A stretch of DNA of 64,000 nt from Candidatus Caldilinea saccharophila (GTDB lineage: Bacteria; Chloroflexota; Anaerolineae; Caldilineales; Caldilineaceae): contig JADJVW010000063.1 of NCBI GenBank assembly GCA_016710365.1, positions 124,001 through 188,000 of the forward strand. The letters are read 5' to 3'. A program made the position numbers and the translations under genes. The notes under the pieces are model-generated. The model saw only the letters and a list, made by a program, of their open reading frames with translations. It made no database searches and was not told the origin of the DNA. Shown here piece by piece: positions 48,927 through 59,262 of this stretch (positions within the stretch are counted from its first letter, which is position 1; each line of letters starts with the position of its first letter).

Positions 48927-49097
48927 CCGACCCACCTGTTTTGATTAGCTGCATGACGGAGGGGCATTATACCATAAGCTGGCCGAACTGTTACTTCTTT
49001 CTAGACAATCCAGCGTTTTTCTGATTGAATAAAGAACGCGCGCTTTGAGCGCAAATAAGACTATTCAACAGCGCAAACAATCAAACGGAGAACACCT

Positions 49098-49724
49098 ATG
49101 CCCAAGTACATTACTGAGTTTATCGGCGCCTTTTTTCTCGTATTCACGGTAGCAGCGGCCGCGGTCGGCGGGTGGGCGCCGTTAGGATTTGCCCCCCTGG
49201 CGATCGGCTCTGTGTTAATGGTGATGATCTTCGCCGGCGGGCATATCTCCGGCGCTCACTACAACCCGGCGGTGTCGATGGCGGTCTTTGTGCGCGGCAA
49301 GATCAGCGCCACCGACATGATCATCTACTGGGTGGTTCAACTTGTGGCTGGCGTTGCAGCGGCGTTGCTCGCCACTTCGTTGTTGGGCATTACCACGGCA
49401 GAGCCGGCGGCGCTCGACATGACCAAGGCGATCACCGCTGAGTTTCTCTTCACGTTTGCCTTAGCCTTCGTGGTGCTCAACGTTGCCACGGCGAAGGGCA
49501 CCGACGGCAACTCGTTCTACGGGTTGGCGATTGGCTTTACGGTGCTTGCCGGCGCCTACGCCGTAGGGAGCATCTCCGGCGGCGTCTTTAATCCCGCGGT
49601 GGGCGCGGGCGTTGCACTCCTCGGCGTGTTCAGTTGGACGACGTTTGGCATTTACGCTGTCACGCAGTTGGTGGCCGGTGCGTTGGCCGGCGTCATCTTC
49701 CGCGTGCTGCATCCGGGCGAATAA
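49098..49724 (+). CDS. Aquaporin (MIP family channel)
   Basis: A 208-residue channel of six helices with two half-helix motifs: HYNPAVS (about residue 56) and VFNPAVG (about 172). The selectivity residues near NPA are consistent with an aquaporin rather than a glyceroporin, but this is not decisive. GAFFLVFTVAAA and AEFLFTFALAFVVLN are standard. A GGAGAA element precedes the ATG. It is separate from its neighbours. Confidence 0.94.
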   Translation: MPKYITEFIGAFFLVFTVAAAAVGGWAPLGFAPLAIGSVLMVMIFAGGHISGAHYNPAVSMAVFVRGKISATDMIIYWVVQLVAGVAAALLATSLLGITTAEPAALDMTKAITAEFLFTFALAFVVLNVATAKGTDGNSFYGLAIGFTVLAGAYAVGSISGGVFNPAVGAGVALLGVFSWTTFGIYAVTQLVAGALAGVIFRVLHPGE

Positions 49725-49857
49725 CCGGCGTGCGATGACAGCAATATTCCGGGAAGGGGCGCAAGACGTGTCGCCGTTCCAGAACCGTGGCGCGTATTCC
49801 CGGAATATTGTGCACCTGACAAATCGGCTGCCTTACAACTCCCAGGATAACGATAGC

Positions 49858-50320
49858 ATGACACATACACTTGATTTTACCGCGCAGGAGTGGGATGTGC
49901 TTGAGCGCGCGCCCATGCTGGCGGGTTTGCTCGTCGGCGATCTCGCCAATCCAACAAGTTGGCTGCCCGAACTGTATGCAGTCTTCAACCATGCGCATGC
50001 CCTGGCCAGCAACTCGAAAAGCGTGCTGGTGCTTGCCGTGACCGAGCGGATGCTGGCGCGTGATGGGGAAAGCATCGACCTCCCCGTTGACCTGCCGCAA
50101 AGTTCATCCGCAGCACGCGCGTATCTGATCGCCGGCTGTCTACAGGCGATGCGACTGGTTTCACAGAAGGCCCCGTCAGAGGTCGAACCCTTCCGGCAAT
50201 GGCTCCTGCACCTGGCGCGCACCGCGGCTGCGTCCACCAAAGAGGGCGGATTTCTGGGGATTGGTGGCCAGCAAATCAGCAATGCAGAGCGGACGATCCT
50301 TCATGAATTGGAGACGGCGC

Positions 50321-50337
<17 letters not shown>
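49858..50337 (+). CDS. Unknown protein (159 residues)
   Basis: Not recognised. It begins MTHTLDFTAQEWDVLERAP and seems all-helical (APMLAGLLVGDLANP; AARAYLIAGCLQAMRLV; NAERTILHELETALNL), with no export signal. A GGAT-rich site precedes the ATG at 49858; an earlier in-frame ATG reads into the aquaporin region and is rejected. The gene overlaps the end of rimI by 17 bases on the opposite strand. A resemblance to small helical proteins of the tellurite-resistance (TerB-like) type is only general. Confidence 0.6.
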
Positions 50338-50824
<487 letters not shown>

Positions 50825-50832
50825 GATCTCCG

Positions 50833-51522
50833 CTACGGCTCGCGCAGGTAAAGGGGCTGCAGGGAGGTCAACGTCTCTGTACGCCCTGCTTGCAACAGGA
50901 GGGTGGCCAGGTGCGCCAACACCCCCGCCCGTCGCAGCCCATGCACCGGCTCGATGACGGTGAGATGAGCGCAAGCGCCGACCGCCGCGGCCAGTTCAGC
51001 ATCGACCTCGCCCGCCAACCAAAATGATCCGGCGGCAGACGCGCTGAGAAACGCCGCCATCCGCAGTGCCGGTGGGTGCGCCTCAGCATCGGGGCGGTGC
51101 AGTCGATCGCCAGCGGCAAAGCACGTCCAATGATAACGCCTGCGCCCCGCGTGCATCACAGCGCAGGTGGTAGGCGCTGGATGGCAGGCCGCGGCAAGGG
51201 GCAGCCAGGGCGCAGCCGTGACGCAAAGCGTCGGCACGCCGACGATGGCCGGCGGGATCGCCAATCCCAGCGCGATGCCCTTGGCCGCACTGATGGCAAT
51301 GCGCACGCCGGTGAAGCTGCCCGGCCCCGTGGTTACGGCCAACGCGCGCAGACGGTCAGGCGCAACGTCGGCTGTAGCGAGCGCCTGGCGCACCATCATC
51401 AGCAGATCCTGCGTCTGCCGGCGGCGTCCTTCCCAGGTGGTCTCGGCCAGTATGCGCGCCGTCGCCATGTCATAGATTGCTACGGAAGCCGTAGTCGAAG
51501 CGGTATCCATTGCCAGCAACAT
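50833..51522 (-). CDS. tsaB: tRNA threonylcarbamoyladenosine biosynthesis protein TsaB
   Basis: Inactive HSP70/actin-fold partner of TsaD in t6A37 synthesis. The 229-residue protein starts MLLAMDTASTTASVAIYD and has LMMVRQALATA followed by the diagnostic ALAVTTGPGSFTGVRIAIS motif and GLAIPPAIVGVPTL. ATG at 51522 is the typical start; the longer reading from 51630 is not needed. It is in operon with rimI and divergent from nfo. Confidence 0.92.
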   Translation of the reverse strand: MLLAMDTASTTASVAIYDMATARILAETTWEGRRRQTQDLLMMVRQALATADVAPDRLRALAVTTGPGSFTGVRIAISAAKGIALGLAIPPAIVGVPTLCVTAAPWLPLAAACHPAPTTCAVMHAGRRRYHWTCFAAGDRLHRPDAEAHPPALRMAAFLSASAAGSFWLAGEVDAELAAAVGACAHLTVIEPVHGLRRAGVLAHLATLLLQAGRTETLTSLQPLYLREP

Positions 51523-51605
51523 AGCGAGGATTATACCAGATGGCGCGGTTGCTTGTGCTAAACTGCACAAAACGAAAGATAAATGATGAAAGCGAGCAAT
51601 AAGCA

Positions 51606-52553
51606 ATGAGTTTTCTTCTTCTGGGCACACACATGTCGATCGCCGGGGGCGTCAGTCGGGCGCTGGATCGAGCCGCGTCGGTGCACAGCAACGCCGTCCA
51701 GGTTTTCACCAAGAATAATCGCCAGTGGGCTGGGCCGCCAATCAACGAAGAGGATGTCGAACGATGGCGCGTCCAGATGCCTGCGCTGGGCATTACCTAT
51801 GCGGTCAGTCACGCCAGCTACCTGATCAACCTGGCAAGTCCCAAAGACGATCTGTGGGAAAAGAGCCGGCTGGCGCACCAGGACGAGCTTCGACGCGCCC
51901 ACGCCTATGCAATCCCGCATGTCGTGCTGCATCCGGGGTCGCACACCGGTTCGGGCAACGAGGCCGGCATCGCACGGATTGCCACCGCGCTCAATCGTAT
52001 CCACGACGAAACGCCGGCATGTGCGGATACTGTCACTTGTCTGGAGATCATGGCCGGACAGGGCAACGTGCTTGGCCGCGATCTCGCCCAACTGCGCGCC
52101 ATCATCGATCAGGTGGAGGATCAGCGACGCGTCGGCGTCTGCCTGGACACCTGTCACGCTCATGCGGCAGGCTACGATATTTGCAGCGACGCAGGCTATG
52201 GTGCGTTTATGGCCGAGATCGACCGCTGGTTGGGGTTGGAAACCGTCAAGGTGTGGCACTTCAACGACAGCAAGGGGGTGATGGGCAGCAATCTCGACCG
52301 GCACGTCCACATCGGGGAAGGCGAGATCGGCGAGGCAGGCTTCCGCCACATTCTCAATGACTCGCGTTGGGAGGGCGTCGCCATGCTGCTGGAGACGCCC
52401 AAAGAAGAGACGCTGGAAGAGGATGTCATGAACCTGGCGCGGCTGTGCGCATTAGTCGAGGATGATAGCCGCATCCCACCTGGGCTGCGCCCCCAATCGG
52501 TTGTCGAACAAATCCCTGGCGCCGGTCAAACGCCTGACGACGACGCGCAATGA
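51606..52553 (+). CDS. nfo: Deoxyribonuclease IV (AP endonuclease, EndoIV family)
   Basis: TIM-barrel metal-dependent AP endonuclease for base-excision repair. The 315 residues include GTHMSIAGGVSRAL (first zinc ligand), QVFTKNNRQW, SHASYLINLASP, HPGSHTGSG, CLEIMAGQGNVLG, GVCLDTCHAHAAGYDI, and HFNDSKGVMGSNLDRHVHIGEGEIG. All family motifs are in place. The C-terminus is extended by about 30 residues beyond the core. Confidence 0.95.
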   Translation: MSFLLLGTHMSIAGGVSRALDRAASVHSNAVQVFTKNNRQWAGPPINEEDVERWRVQMPALGITYAVSHASYLINLASPKDDLWEKSRLAHQDELRRAHAYAIPHVVLHPGSHTGSGNEAGIARIATALNRIHDETPACADTVTCLEIMAGQGNVLGRDLAQLRAIIDQVEDQRRVGVCLDTCHAHAAGYDICSDAGYGAFMAEIDRWLGLETVKVWHFNDSKGVMGSNLDRHVHIGEGEIGEAGFRHILNDSRWEGVAMLLETPKEETLEEDVMNLARLCALVEDDSRIPPGLRPQSVVEQIPGAGQTPDDDAQ

Positions 52554-52689
52554 ACCTACTGTTCATAGTAGCGATTTTAGTCGCAGGGATCTCACATAAT
52601 GACTAAAGTCATCACTACTATCTCTTGTACTGTTTGCATCGTGTTGTACTAGCAGAACGTTAGCCGTCATGCCTGCATTCCGTGAATAT

Positions 52690-52815
52690 GAAGTGAACAC
52701 AGCTAGACGCCGATAGTCACAGATAAGCACAGATGCTTTGTTGCGTTGACCTTATCTGCGACTATCTGATTCCATCTGTGCTCATCTGCGTTCTCTTGCT
52801 GCCACTTTATCCAAA
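52690..52815. repeat. Cacagat/atctgcg repeat downstream of nfo
   Basis: About 125 bases with several copies of CAGAT, ATCTG and the pattern AGATGCTTTG...TTATCTGCG...CATCTGCGTTC. The same arrangement is found near 63055-63180. No gene is seen in 52554-52829. Confidence 0.7.
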
Positions 52816-52829
52816 GCTTAACGTCCCTG

Positions 52830-55800
52830 CTAACGAGCCACACTCGGCAGATAGAGCATGATGGAGGAGGGCGGCGCCGGCTCGACAACGTCGGAGCGCA
52901 CCAGCACAGTGGCCTGGGCATGGCTTTCTGCCTTGAACAAGTCGGGGGCAACCAGATACTTCAAGGGATCAATGGGCTCGACCAACGGATCAGCAGGCGG
53001 ATTGGTCGAGTGTACGATGAGCGTCTGCAATTGTTCGTCGTCGATTGTCACCCCACCCAGCGCCGGGATTTCCGTCGCCGTCAGTTTGACAAATGCACCG
53101 GGCGCCAACAGATAGTCAACCTTCTCCACAATGCCAAGCGCTGGAATGATAATCTGATGCGTGCTCAGCGGCGCCTCGCCGCTGTTGAGTAGCGTCACAC
53201 AATAGTTGACTTTGCTTCCCTTCACGACCTTGATGATATTCTGGCTGCCACAGCCAATTCCTTCCTCACTGACAGTAAGGACGCCATCGATGGCGGCGCG
53301 GAGGACATTGACCGAAGCTGTGGCCTCGTCGCGTGCCTCCGGCCCCTCGCGGTTAGAGGCCGTCCACACGCCACTGGAAACAGTCGTGGCCGCTACTGTC
53401 TCGCTAAGCACACGCCCCAACATCACTGTATCCACCTTGGCGCCCGGTTGCACCACATAGTCGAGGTCGGCCAGCACGGGGCCGGCTTCACTGTCCGCCA
53501 GGCTGTGCAGCGATAGCGGCGTTTCCCCTGTGTTGAGAATTGTGTAGCAATAGTACACCGACGTGCCAGCCGGGACGCCGATAATGTCGGAAATGCCGCA
53601 GCGATCCGGCGCTAGCCCGACTGTCTTGTAAAGCATCAACCCAGTAGTGCGCTCCACCGCCGTAAAGGTGCAACTCACCGCGTCGCCGGGCGCCAACACC
53701 AGCAATACTTGGCTGCCGCCGCCCGCGCTGTTCGTACAGGCAACCGACGGCGCATAACTGATGCGATGCTTGCTCTGCACCAGGTAAACGCCCGCCGGCA
53801 GGCTGAATTGCTGCTGCCCACCTGCCGCCGGCAACGTGAACGCCTCAAGATCGCCTTCAAATTCCCAGTCGATGACGGGCGTCTGTCCTGTCACGGTTTG
53901 GCGAACCGTCAGCGACGCAGGTTGGGCGGTCGCAACAAACGTGCAGGTTACGTCCGCCTGATAGGCAAGCGGAATGCTGACGCTATCCCCGTTGCTGCTA
54001 TTCCCGTTGCTGGCGCCGTCATCACATGAAGTCTGCAAGGCATACCCGCGTTTGGCGCCCAGCGTAAAGGTGTACGTCTCATTGGCATGAAGCGCGTCCA
54101 GCACGATTTCGCCGCCTGTCGCGGCTGTAGTCAGGTCGCCGACTGGCCCGGTCAGGCGCCAATCTGCTGACGGCGGCTGGCCGATCACCGTGACGCGCAG
54201 GGTGATATCGCCGGTCTGCGGCGTAACGTCGATGACGGCGCTGGCAACCGGGGGCACGCCAGGCGTGCTGAACTGCAATACCAACCCCGCGCCAAAAGTA
54301 TCCACACGCACATCGCTAAACTGCACGAGACCTGTCACCGCGTTGACCGTGACCCCACCGCCTAGCCGTGAGTTTGAACCGGCGGCAGGGCCAATGGTCA
54401 CTGGGCCATTAAAATTGATCGCCAGGTTGCCGAAGCGATCTTCGACGCGCACCGCGGGCTGCTGTGGAAGCGGGACGCCTTCCAGCCCGCCCTGCGGTTG
54501 GGTCAAAATGATCAGACGTTCGGCCAGGCCACACAAGGTAGCGGCGTCAGGCTGGAACCCGATGGCCGGGTCCGCATCGACGCCGGTGCACAGCCACGGC
54601 GCAAAGGAGGCGTCGCCCACCAGCGAACTGCCATTTCCACCGGGGTTGCGGAAGGTGGCAGGGCCGCCAGGCGCACCCCACCAGTTCTCGGCGGCAACCA
54701 TGGCATACCCGCCGGCGCTGCCGTTGTCGAATCCAATGCCGCTTTGCTCGATGAGGTTATGCCGCACTGTCACCGCTGTATATCCGGCGCCGGAGCAGTT
54801 TCCCGCGCACTGGGTGAGATTGATGGCGCGGTTCCATCCACGAATTTCATTATTGGTCGCCGTCAAATCGATGTCGAGCGCGCCGTAGCCGCCGTCCGCC
54901 TGCAAACCTACGCCAGCGCCATCGCTATAGAGCGCGTTGTTGCGCACGATCACGCGCTGAATTGCACGCTCGCCCCCTGTGGCTTGAAGAGTGAGAACAC
55001 TGCCACGCACAGCCGCGCGACGCGGCTGGCTGGCCGTCATGGCGAGCTGCGGCTTGCGTCCTGGCGGCGGCGCGTCGACGATGATGCCCCAGAACCCTGG
55101 CGAGTTCAACGCCGCCGCGGTCGCGCTGATAGTGTTGCCTTCGTGCACGCCGGAACTGTCCACCAGATAGATGCCGACCTGGTTGTCGCGCAGCGTGTTG
55201 CCGGCCGTATCCGCGTCGGCCTGGTAAAGCAGAATAGCAGTGGAAACCAAACTGAACGGTGTGTAGGCGTAGCCAGTGATCACATTGCGTTCGATGGCGG
55301 CCGTGGCGCCGTAGCTGACCTGCACGCCATTCTGCACAAGCACGCCGGTCGGACCCGCGCCCTCGATCTGGTTGTCTTCAATCGTCGCGTGGGAGCCGGC
55401 GCCGCTGACGACGATGCCCGCTTTTTGATTCCCGGCGATGCGATTGTTGGCAATTTCCGCAATCCCGACCGAAGCCGGGCTGTGGTTGCCGACTGCAATC
55501 CCGACCCCTTGCGCACAGGCGAGCAGCGGCTCATTGCGGATCGCACGAATCTCATTGTCGTGGATCGACGCTTGCGCACCGCTCTGCACCGCGACGCCGG
55601 CGCGCAGCGTGCCGCAAACCGCGTCCCCTGGCCCCTCAATGGTGAAGCCGCTCAAATTGGCGACGACGCCCGCGCCCATCACGGTGACAATTGAAGCGCC
55701 GACAGCGGGCGACATCGCCGCCGGCGCCTGGATGATGCTGGCGCCCACGCCCGCGCCCGTCAAGGTGATCGACTTGGTCACCAGGACTTGTTCGGGATAG

Positions 55801-58163
55801 ACGCGCGCGTCCGCGACAAGCGTGTGGCCGTCCAGCGTGGTTTCATGCGCAACCGCGCTATTGATGGTGCAGAACTCACGATTGGTGTCCAGATTGTGCA
55901 CGAAACCGGTGGCGACGCCGCCCGGCGACTTTGCATCAAGCCAGGTGCAGTAAGCGACGTTCTCGCTGACGCGATCTCCCGCGCCAGGCCCGGCCGCGCT
56001 TGGCCCGCTGGCATCACCCCACCAGTTATCGATGGCAGCGAACACTGCGCCCGCGCCATTCTGTGCGCCGTATTGGCGATTGCCCGTAATTTCATTGTAG
56101 CTGGCTGTGATCGTCGCCCCCGCAGGCAAGCCGCCGTAGACGCCGCGTTGCGGGTCAAAGACCGTGACGCCATTTTCAAAGCCGGTAATCAGATTGCCGG
56201 AAAGCGTCACGCTGGCCGAAATAGGCAACACACCGTAACTGGCATCACCGGTTTGAAGATAGAGGCCGCTGGTTGGCGGCTGATTGGCGGCGCCGGCGCC
56301 GCCCACCAAACCGCCGTCGAATTGATTGTCATAGATAGCAAGGTTGTGGAGCGCCCCGCGCACACGCAGACCATGCACGGCGCCGCGCGTGACGAGACCG
56401 CGCAGACGCATTGAGGTCTCACGCACGACAATGCGGCCGTAGGGATCTTCCGCGGTTTCACGCAGACGCAGGTCGATCAAGCTGGCGTCATCTTCCAGCA
56501 GGCTCGCCTCCTGCTCGATCGTGTTGGCGCAGATGCAAAGTTCGGCGATCACGCCCGCTGCATCGCCGGCCACGTGGTCGACGAGCACGGCAGCGCGCGT
56601 CACGTCGACAATGGTGTTGTATTCGATGTAGACCTGCTCGAGCCAGTTGGTCTCTTCGCCTGCCGTCGCCAACAGATGCACGCCGCTGCCTACGTTCGTG
56701 ATGTCGTTGTCCGTCACGGCGCCGCGCAGCGCGCGCTGCACCAGACGGATGCCGTCGGCGCCAAAGCCGGTGACGGTGTTTTCGCGCACCGTGGCGTCGA
56801 TGCTGTTTTCCAGCACGATGGCCGATAGATCCGCCGCCTCTGCGTTGCCACTCAGAAAGTTTTCCGCAATGTCCACTGTGCGGTTTTCACCGCCGAGCAA
56901 CACAATGGCGGATGCATCGGCGTCTTCGATACGGTTGCAGACAATCTCCCACTCGGCGCGCATCGCGGCTTCGCCCGCAATCGCCGCGCCGTTGAGTGCG
57001 TCGAAGCGATTGTTGCGAATGACGATCCGGGCAAAGTTGTCTGCTGCGCCGGTCGTTGTGACGCCGCCTGTGGCCGGCGACGCAAACGTAAACCCGTCGA
57101 TCGTCACATCATCGACGCCGGCGGCGAGCGTAAAGGCAATGCGCCCATCTGGCGCAAGCACCGCCTCTCTCTGCCGTTTGTCGTCGTTGGCGCAAACGCC
57201 TTGATTTGGCCCGGCCAGCGTGACCGGTTTGGTCACGGTCAAGGCTTCGCTGTACACCCCGGCCGCAACGATGACCGCGCCGCCTGGCGCCACCTGCGTC
57301 AACGCCGCCTGAATGGTGCGTTTTGCGCTGGCTGGGGAGTCGCCGCCAAATGCATCGTCACCCAGCAGGCCGTCGACAAAACAACGTTCGGTGCACGGCT
57401 GTTCAGGCTCAAAGTCGTAAAGGGTCGTCGCGCTGTCGATGCCAACCAGGAGCGCGTCGGCGTTGGCGGTGACTTCTCGTCCCCAGGCATTGCCGGCGCG
57501 CAGCCACAATTGGCCGCCCTGCGCGCTGATGGCAGCAGCGGGGAATGCCTCCATCACCTCTGTCCAGGTGCACGGATCGCGCTCAGGGCAGGCCGCTATG
57601 CCAGGCTGCTCGGTGGACCACCAGGCCGAATTCGCAGCCAGTGCGTCCCACGTCTGCCAGACATTCTGATTGACGCCACCGATCGGCTGGTTGCTTTTGT
57701 ACGGCTCGTAGACCAGCCTGCCTTGTGGTGTATCGTCCCCGTCGTCGGCGTCGTAGTCAATATCGAACTGCAAATTGAGCGTGGTGTGATCGTCTGGGTC
57801 GAAAGAGCTGCGGTAGGTCGCATACGAGAGGTGGCTGATACGCGCCAGGCGCACGCCGGCATAGGTGGTCGAGCCGATCGCATACGCGCCGCGCGCACTG
57901 GTCGTCATCTGGACGCTGCCGGTTCCCTGCGGCGGCTGATCTGGGCCAAAGACGAACGCGCCGGCGCCCTGCGGCGCTTCGAGGATGAAGCTCCACCAAT
58001 TGCGCACCGCAGGACGCACCGTCACGGTGGCGACAGGTTCTCCTTGAGTAGGCGTCGCACCCTCCTGGGCGTGAGCCGCTGTCGGAAATAGAGTGAACCC
58101 AGCGCACGCCAACACTGTCGCAATGGCAGACAGCAATGGAGAAAAACTCTTGCTCTTGAACAT
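52830..58163 (-). CDS. Giant secreted beta-helix protein with C-terminal repeat domains
   Basis: A 1777-residue, intact open gene. The signal peptide (MFKSKSFSPLLSAIATVLAC ending AAHA) is followed by a ~230-residue N-terminal domain. From about residue 265 a long run of right-handed parallel beta-helix repeats begins (DUF1565/NosD-like: SAKRTIQAALTQVAPGGAVI, then many IxxNxI turns such as VIRNNRFDALNGAAIAG). After about residue 1250 there are Ig-like modules, VTCTFVATAQPASLTV and DAVSCTFTAVERTTGL units, then two DUF11-like domains (VYYCYTILNTGETPL; VNYCVTLLNSGEAPL). The tail is IMLYLPSVAR. These C-terminal domains match those in the 32214-34572 surface protein. A function in binding or degrading polysaccharide is possible; no catalytic residue is evident. 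Confidence 0.85.
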   Translation of the reverse strand: MFKSKSFSPLLSAIATVLACAGFTLFPTAAHAQEGATPTQGEPVATVTVRPAVRNWWSFILEAPQGAGAFVFGPDQPPQGTGSVQMTTSARGAYAIGSTTYAGVRLARISHLSYATYRSSFDPDDHTTLNLQFDIDYDADDGDDTPQGRLVYEPYKSNQPIGGVNQNVWQTWDALAANSAWWSTEQPGIAACPERDPCTWTEVMEAFPAAAISAQGGQLWLRAGNAWGREVTANADALLVGIDSATTLYDFEPEQPCTERCFVDGLLGDDAFGGDSPASAKRTIQAALTQVAPGGAVIVAAGVYSEALTVTKPVTLAGPNQGVCANDDKRQREAVLAPDGRIAFTLAAGVDDVTIDGFTFASPATGGVTTTGAADNFARIVIRNNRFDALNGAAIAGEAAMRAEWEIVCNRIEDADASAIVLLGGENRTVDIAENFLSGNAEAADLSAIVLENSIDATVRENTVTGFGADGIRLVQRALRGAVTDNDITNVGSGVHLLATAGEETNWLEQVYIEYNTIVDVTRAAVLVDHVAGDAAGVIAELCICANTIEQEASLLEDDASLIDLRLRETAEDPYGRIVVRETSMRLRGLVTRGAVHGLRVRGALHNLAIYDNQFDGGLVGGAGAANQPPTSGLYLQTGDASYGVLPISASVTLSGNLITGFENGVTVFDPQRGVYGGLPAGATITASYNEITGNRQYGAQNGAGAVFAAIDNWWGDASGPSAAGPGAGDRVSENVAYCTWLDAKSPGGVATGFVHNLDTNREFCTINSAVAHETTLDGHTLVADARVYPEQVLVTKSITLTGAGVGASIIQAPAAMSPAVGASIVTVMGAGVVANLSGFTIEGPGDAVCGTLRAGVAVQSGAQASIHDNEIRAIRNEPLLACAQGVGIAVGNHSPASVGIAEIANNRIAGNQKAGIVVSGAGSHATIEDNQIEGAGPTGVLVQNGVQVSYGATAAIERNVITGYAYTPFSLVSTAILLYQADADTAGNTLRDNQVGIYLVDSSGVHEGNTISATAAALNSPGFWGIIVDAPPPGRKPQLAMTASQPRRAAVRGSVLTLQATGGERAIQRVIVRNNALYSDGAGVGLQADGGYGALDIDLTATNNEIRGWNRAINLTQCAGNCSGAGYTAVTVRHNLIEQSGIGFDNGSAGGYAMVAAENWWGAPGGPATFRNPGGNGSSLVGDASFAPWLCTGVDADPAIGFQPDAATLCGLAERLIILTQPQGGLEGVPLPQQPAVRVEDRFGNLAINFNGPVTIGPAAGSNSRLGGGVTVNAVTGLVQFSDVRVDTFGAGLVLQFSTPGVPPVASAVIDVTPQTGDITLRVTVIGQPPSADWRLTGPVGDLTTAATGGEIVLDALHANETYTFTLGAKRGYALQTSCDDGASNGNSSNGDSVSIPLAYQADVTCTFVATAQPASLTVRQTVTGQTPVIDWEFEGDLEAFTLPAAGGQQQFSLPAGVYLVQSKHRISYAPSVACTNSAGGGSQVLLVLAPGDAVSCTFTAVERTTGLMLYKTVGLAPDRCGISDIIGVPAGTSVYYCYTILNTGETPLSLHSLADSEAGPVLADLDYVVQPGAKVDTVMLGRVLSETVAATTVSSGVWTASNREGPEARDEATASVNVLRAAIDGVLTVSEEGIGCGSQNIIKVVKGSKVNYCVTLLNSGEAPLSTHQIIIPALGIVEKVDYLLAPGAFVKLTATEIPALGGVTIDDEQLQTLIVHSTNPPADPLVEPIDPLKYLVAPDLFKAESHAQATVLVRSDVVEPAPPSSIMLYLPSVAR

Positions 58164-58573
58164 GGTGGGGATCCCCCTCCCTTCGGAGGCAAAACATAAT
58201 CAGACCGAAGCGCTGTGTTGCGATGCAAGAGCGGGATGAGTGCGCTGCAAGGTGGTTCTGCGAAGGCGGCTATTATAGTACACCCTCTCAAAATTATCAA
58301 TTGCATTCATGCGCGTTGCATCAAGTAAAGTACGCTGCATTCCCTGTCTTGGTTCCAGACGTAATTCCTGGGGAAAAGATACGCTACTGCACAGCATTGC
58401 GCTGGAAAGCGCCGTTTAACAGGGAGGAGCAAGGGAAAAAAAATTATGCTTTGGGAGAAGCGTGCGCGGTCGCAATCCATAAAGTCATCTGGCGCAACGC
58501 GTAGGTCGGGCTACCAGCCCGACAGGTCGCGCCGCCACGGCTCCGTCACGCTGATGGCGCAACCTGCCGTCTG
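58164..58573. other. Gap with one copy of the GTAGGTCGGGCT hairpin
   Basis: No gene is supported. At 58501-58523 GTAGGTCGGGCTACCAGCCCGAC occurs (hairpin of GTCGGGCT and AGCCCGAC), the same element as at 24821. On the minus strand, GAGGGTGTACTATAATAG near 58272-58291 contains TACTAT and could be part of the promoter of the beta-helix gene. Confidence 0.5.
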
Positions 58574-59248
58574 CTATTCCACTTCGCTGGTCAGGCCGGG
58601 AATCTGCACACGACGTTCGACCTGGCGCAGCAGCAGATAGGCAATGCCGACGAGGATGATATAGAAGACGGCGACGATCATGTAAATGGGGATTGGCGCG
58701 AAGTAGTCGCTGGCGAGCGCTTTGGCCTGTCCCATCATGTCGAGGATGGCGATGGCGAAGACGACTGCCGTATTCTTGAGCATGGCAATCGCCTCGTTCG
58801 ACCAGGCCGGCAACACCAAACGCAGCGCCTGTGGCAGGATGATGCTGCGGATGGCCTGCGCTTTGCTCATGCCGATGGCGCGCGCCGCGGTCATCTGCCC
58901 CTCGCTGACCGATTGCAGCGCGCCGCGTAGATACTCAGCCTGATACGCGCCGCTGTTGAGTCCCAGCGTCACATAGGCCGCGGTCAGCCGTCCTAGCGTC
59001 AGGCCCAGATCGGGCAACCCGTAGTAGACGAGAAAAAGTTGAATCAGCAGCGGCGTGCCCTGAAAGAGTGTGATATACACGCCGAGCATCCGTTGTAACC
59101 AGGGCGGCCCGTACACGCGACCGATGCCAAGCGGCAGCCCAATCACAACCCCCAGCAGCAACGATACACCCGCAATTTGCAGCGTGATGACGGCGCCTTG
59201 CAGCAGGCTGGGAACTACGTTGCGCAGCAACTCAAGAAATTCTTGCAT
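58574..59248 (-). CDS. Amino-acid ABC transporter permease (HisMQ family), second permease
   Basis: A 224-residue permease with five helices and the EAA loop (GALQSVSEGQMTAARAIGMS). The pattern PSLLQGAVITLQIAGVSLLLG at the start and LRLVLPAWSNEAIAMLKNTAVV near 150 belong to polar amino-acid permeases. ATG at 59248 has GGGTGGA upstream and is chosen over a GTG at 59257. Last gene of the four-gene importer operon; it pairs with the permease at 60042. Confidence 0.9.
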   Translation of the reverse strand: MQEFLELLRNVVPSLLQGAVITLQIAGVSLLLGVVIGLPLGIGRVYGPPWLQRMLGVYITLFQGTPLLIQLFLVYYGLPDLGLTLGRLTAAYVTLGLNSGAYQAEYLRGALQSVSEGQMTAARAIGMSKAQAIRSIILPQALRLVLPAWSNEAIAMLKNTAVVFAIAILDMMGQAKALASDYFAPIPIYMIVAVFYIILVGIAYLLLRQVERRVQIPGLTSEVE

Positions 59249-59262
59249 CGTTTCCACCCAAC

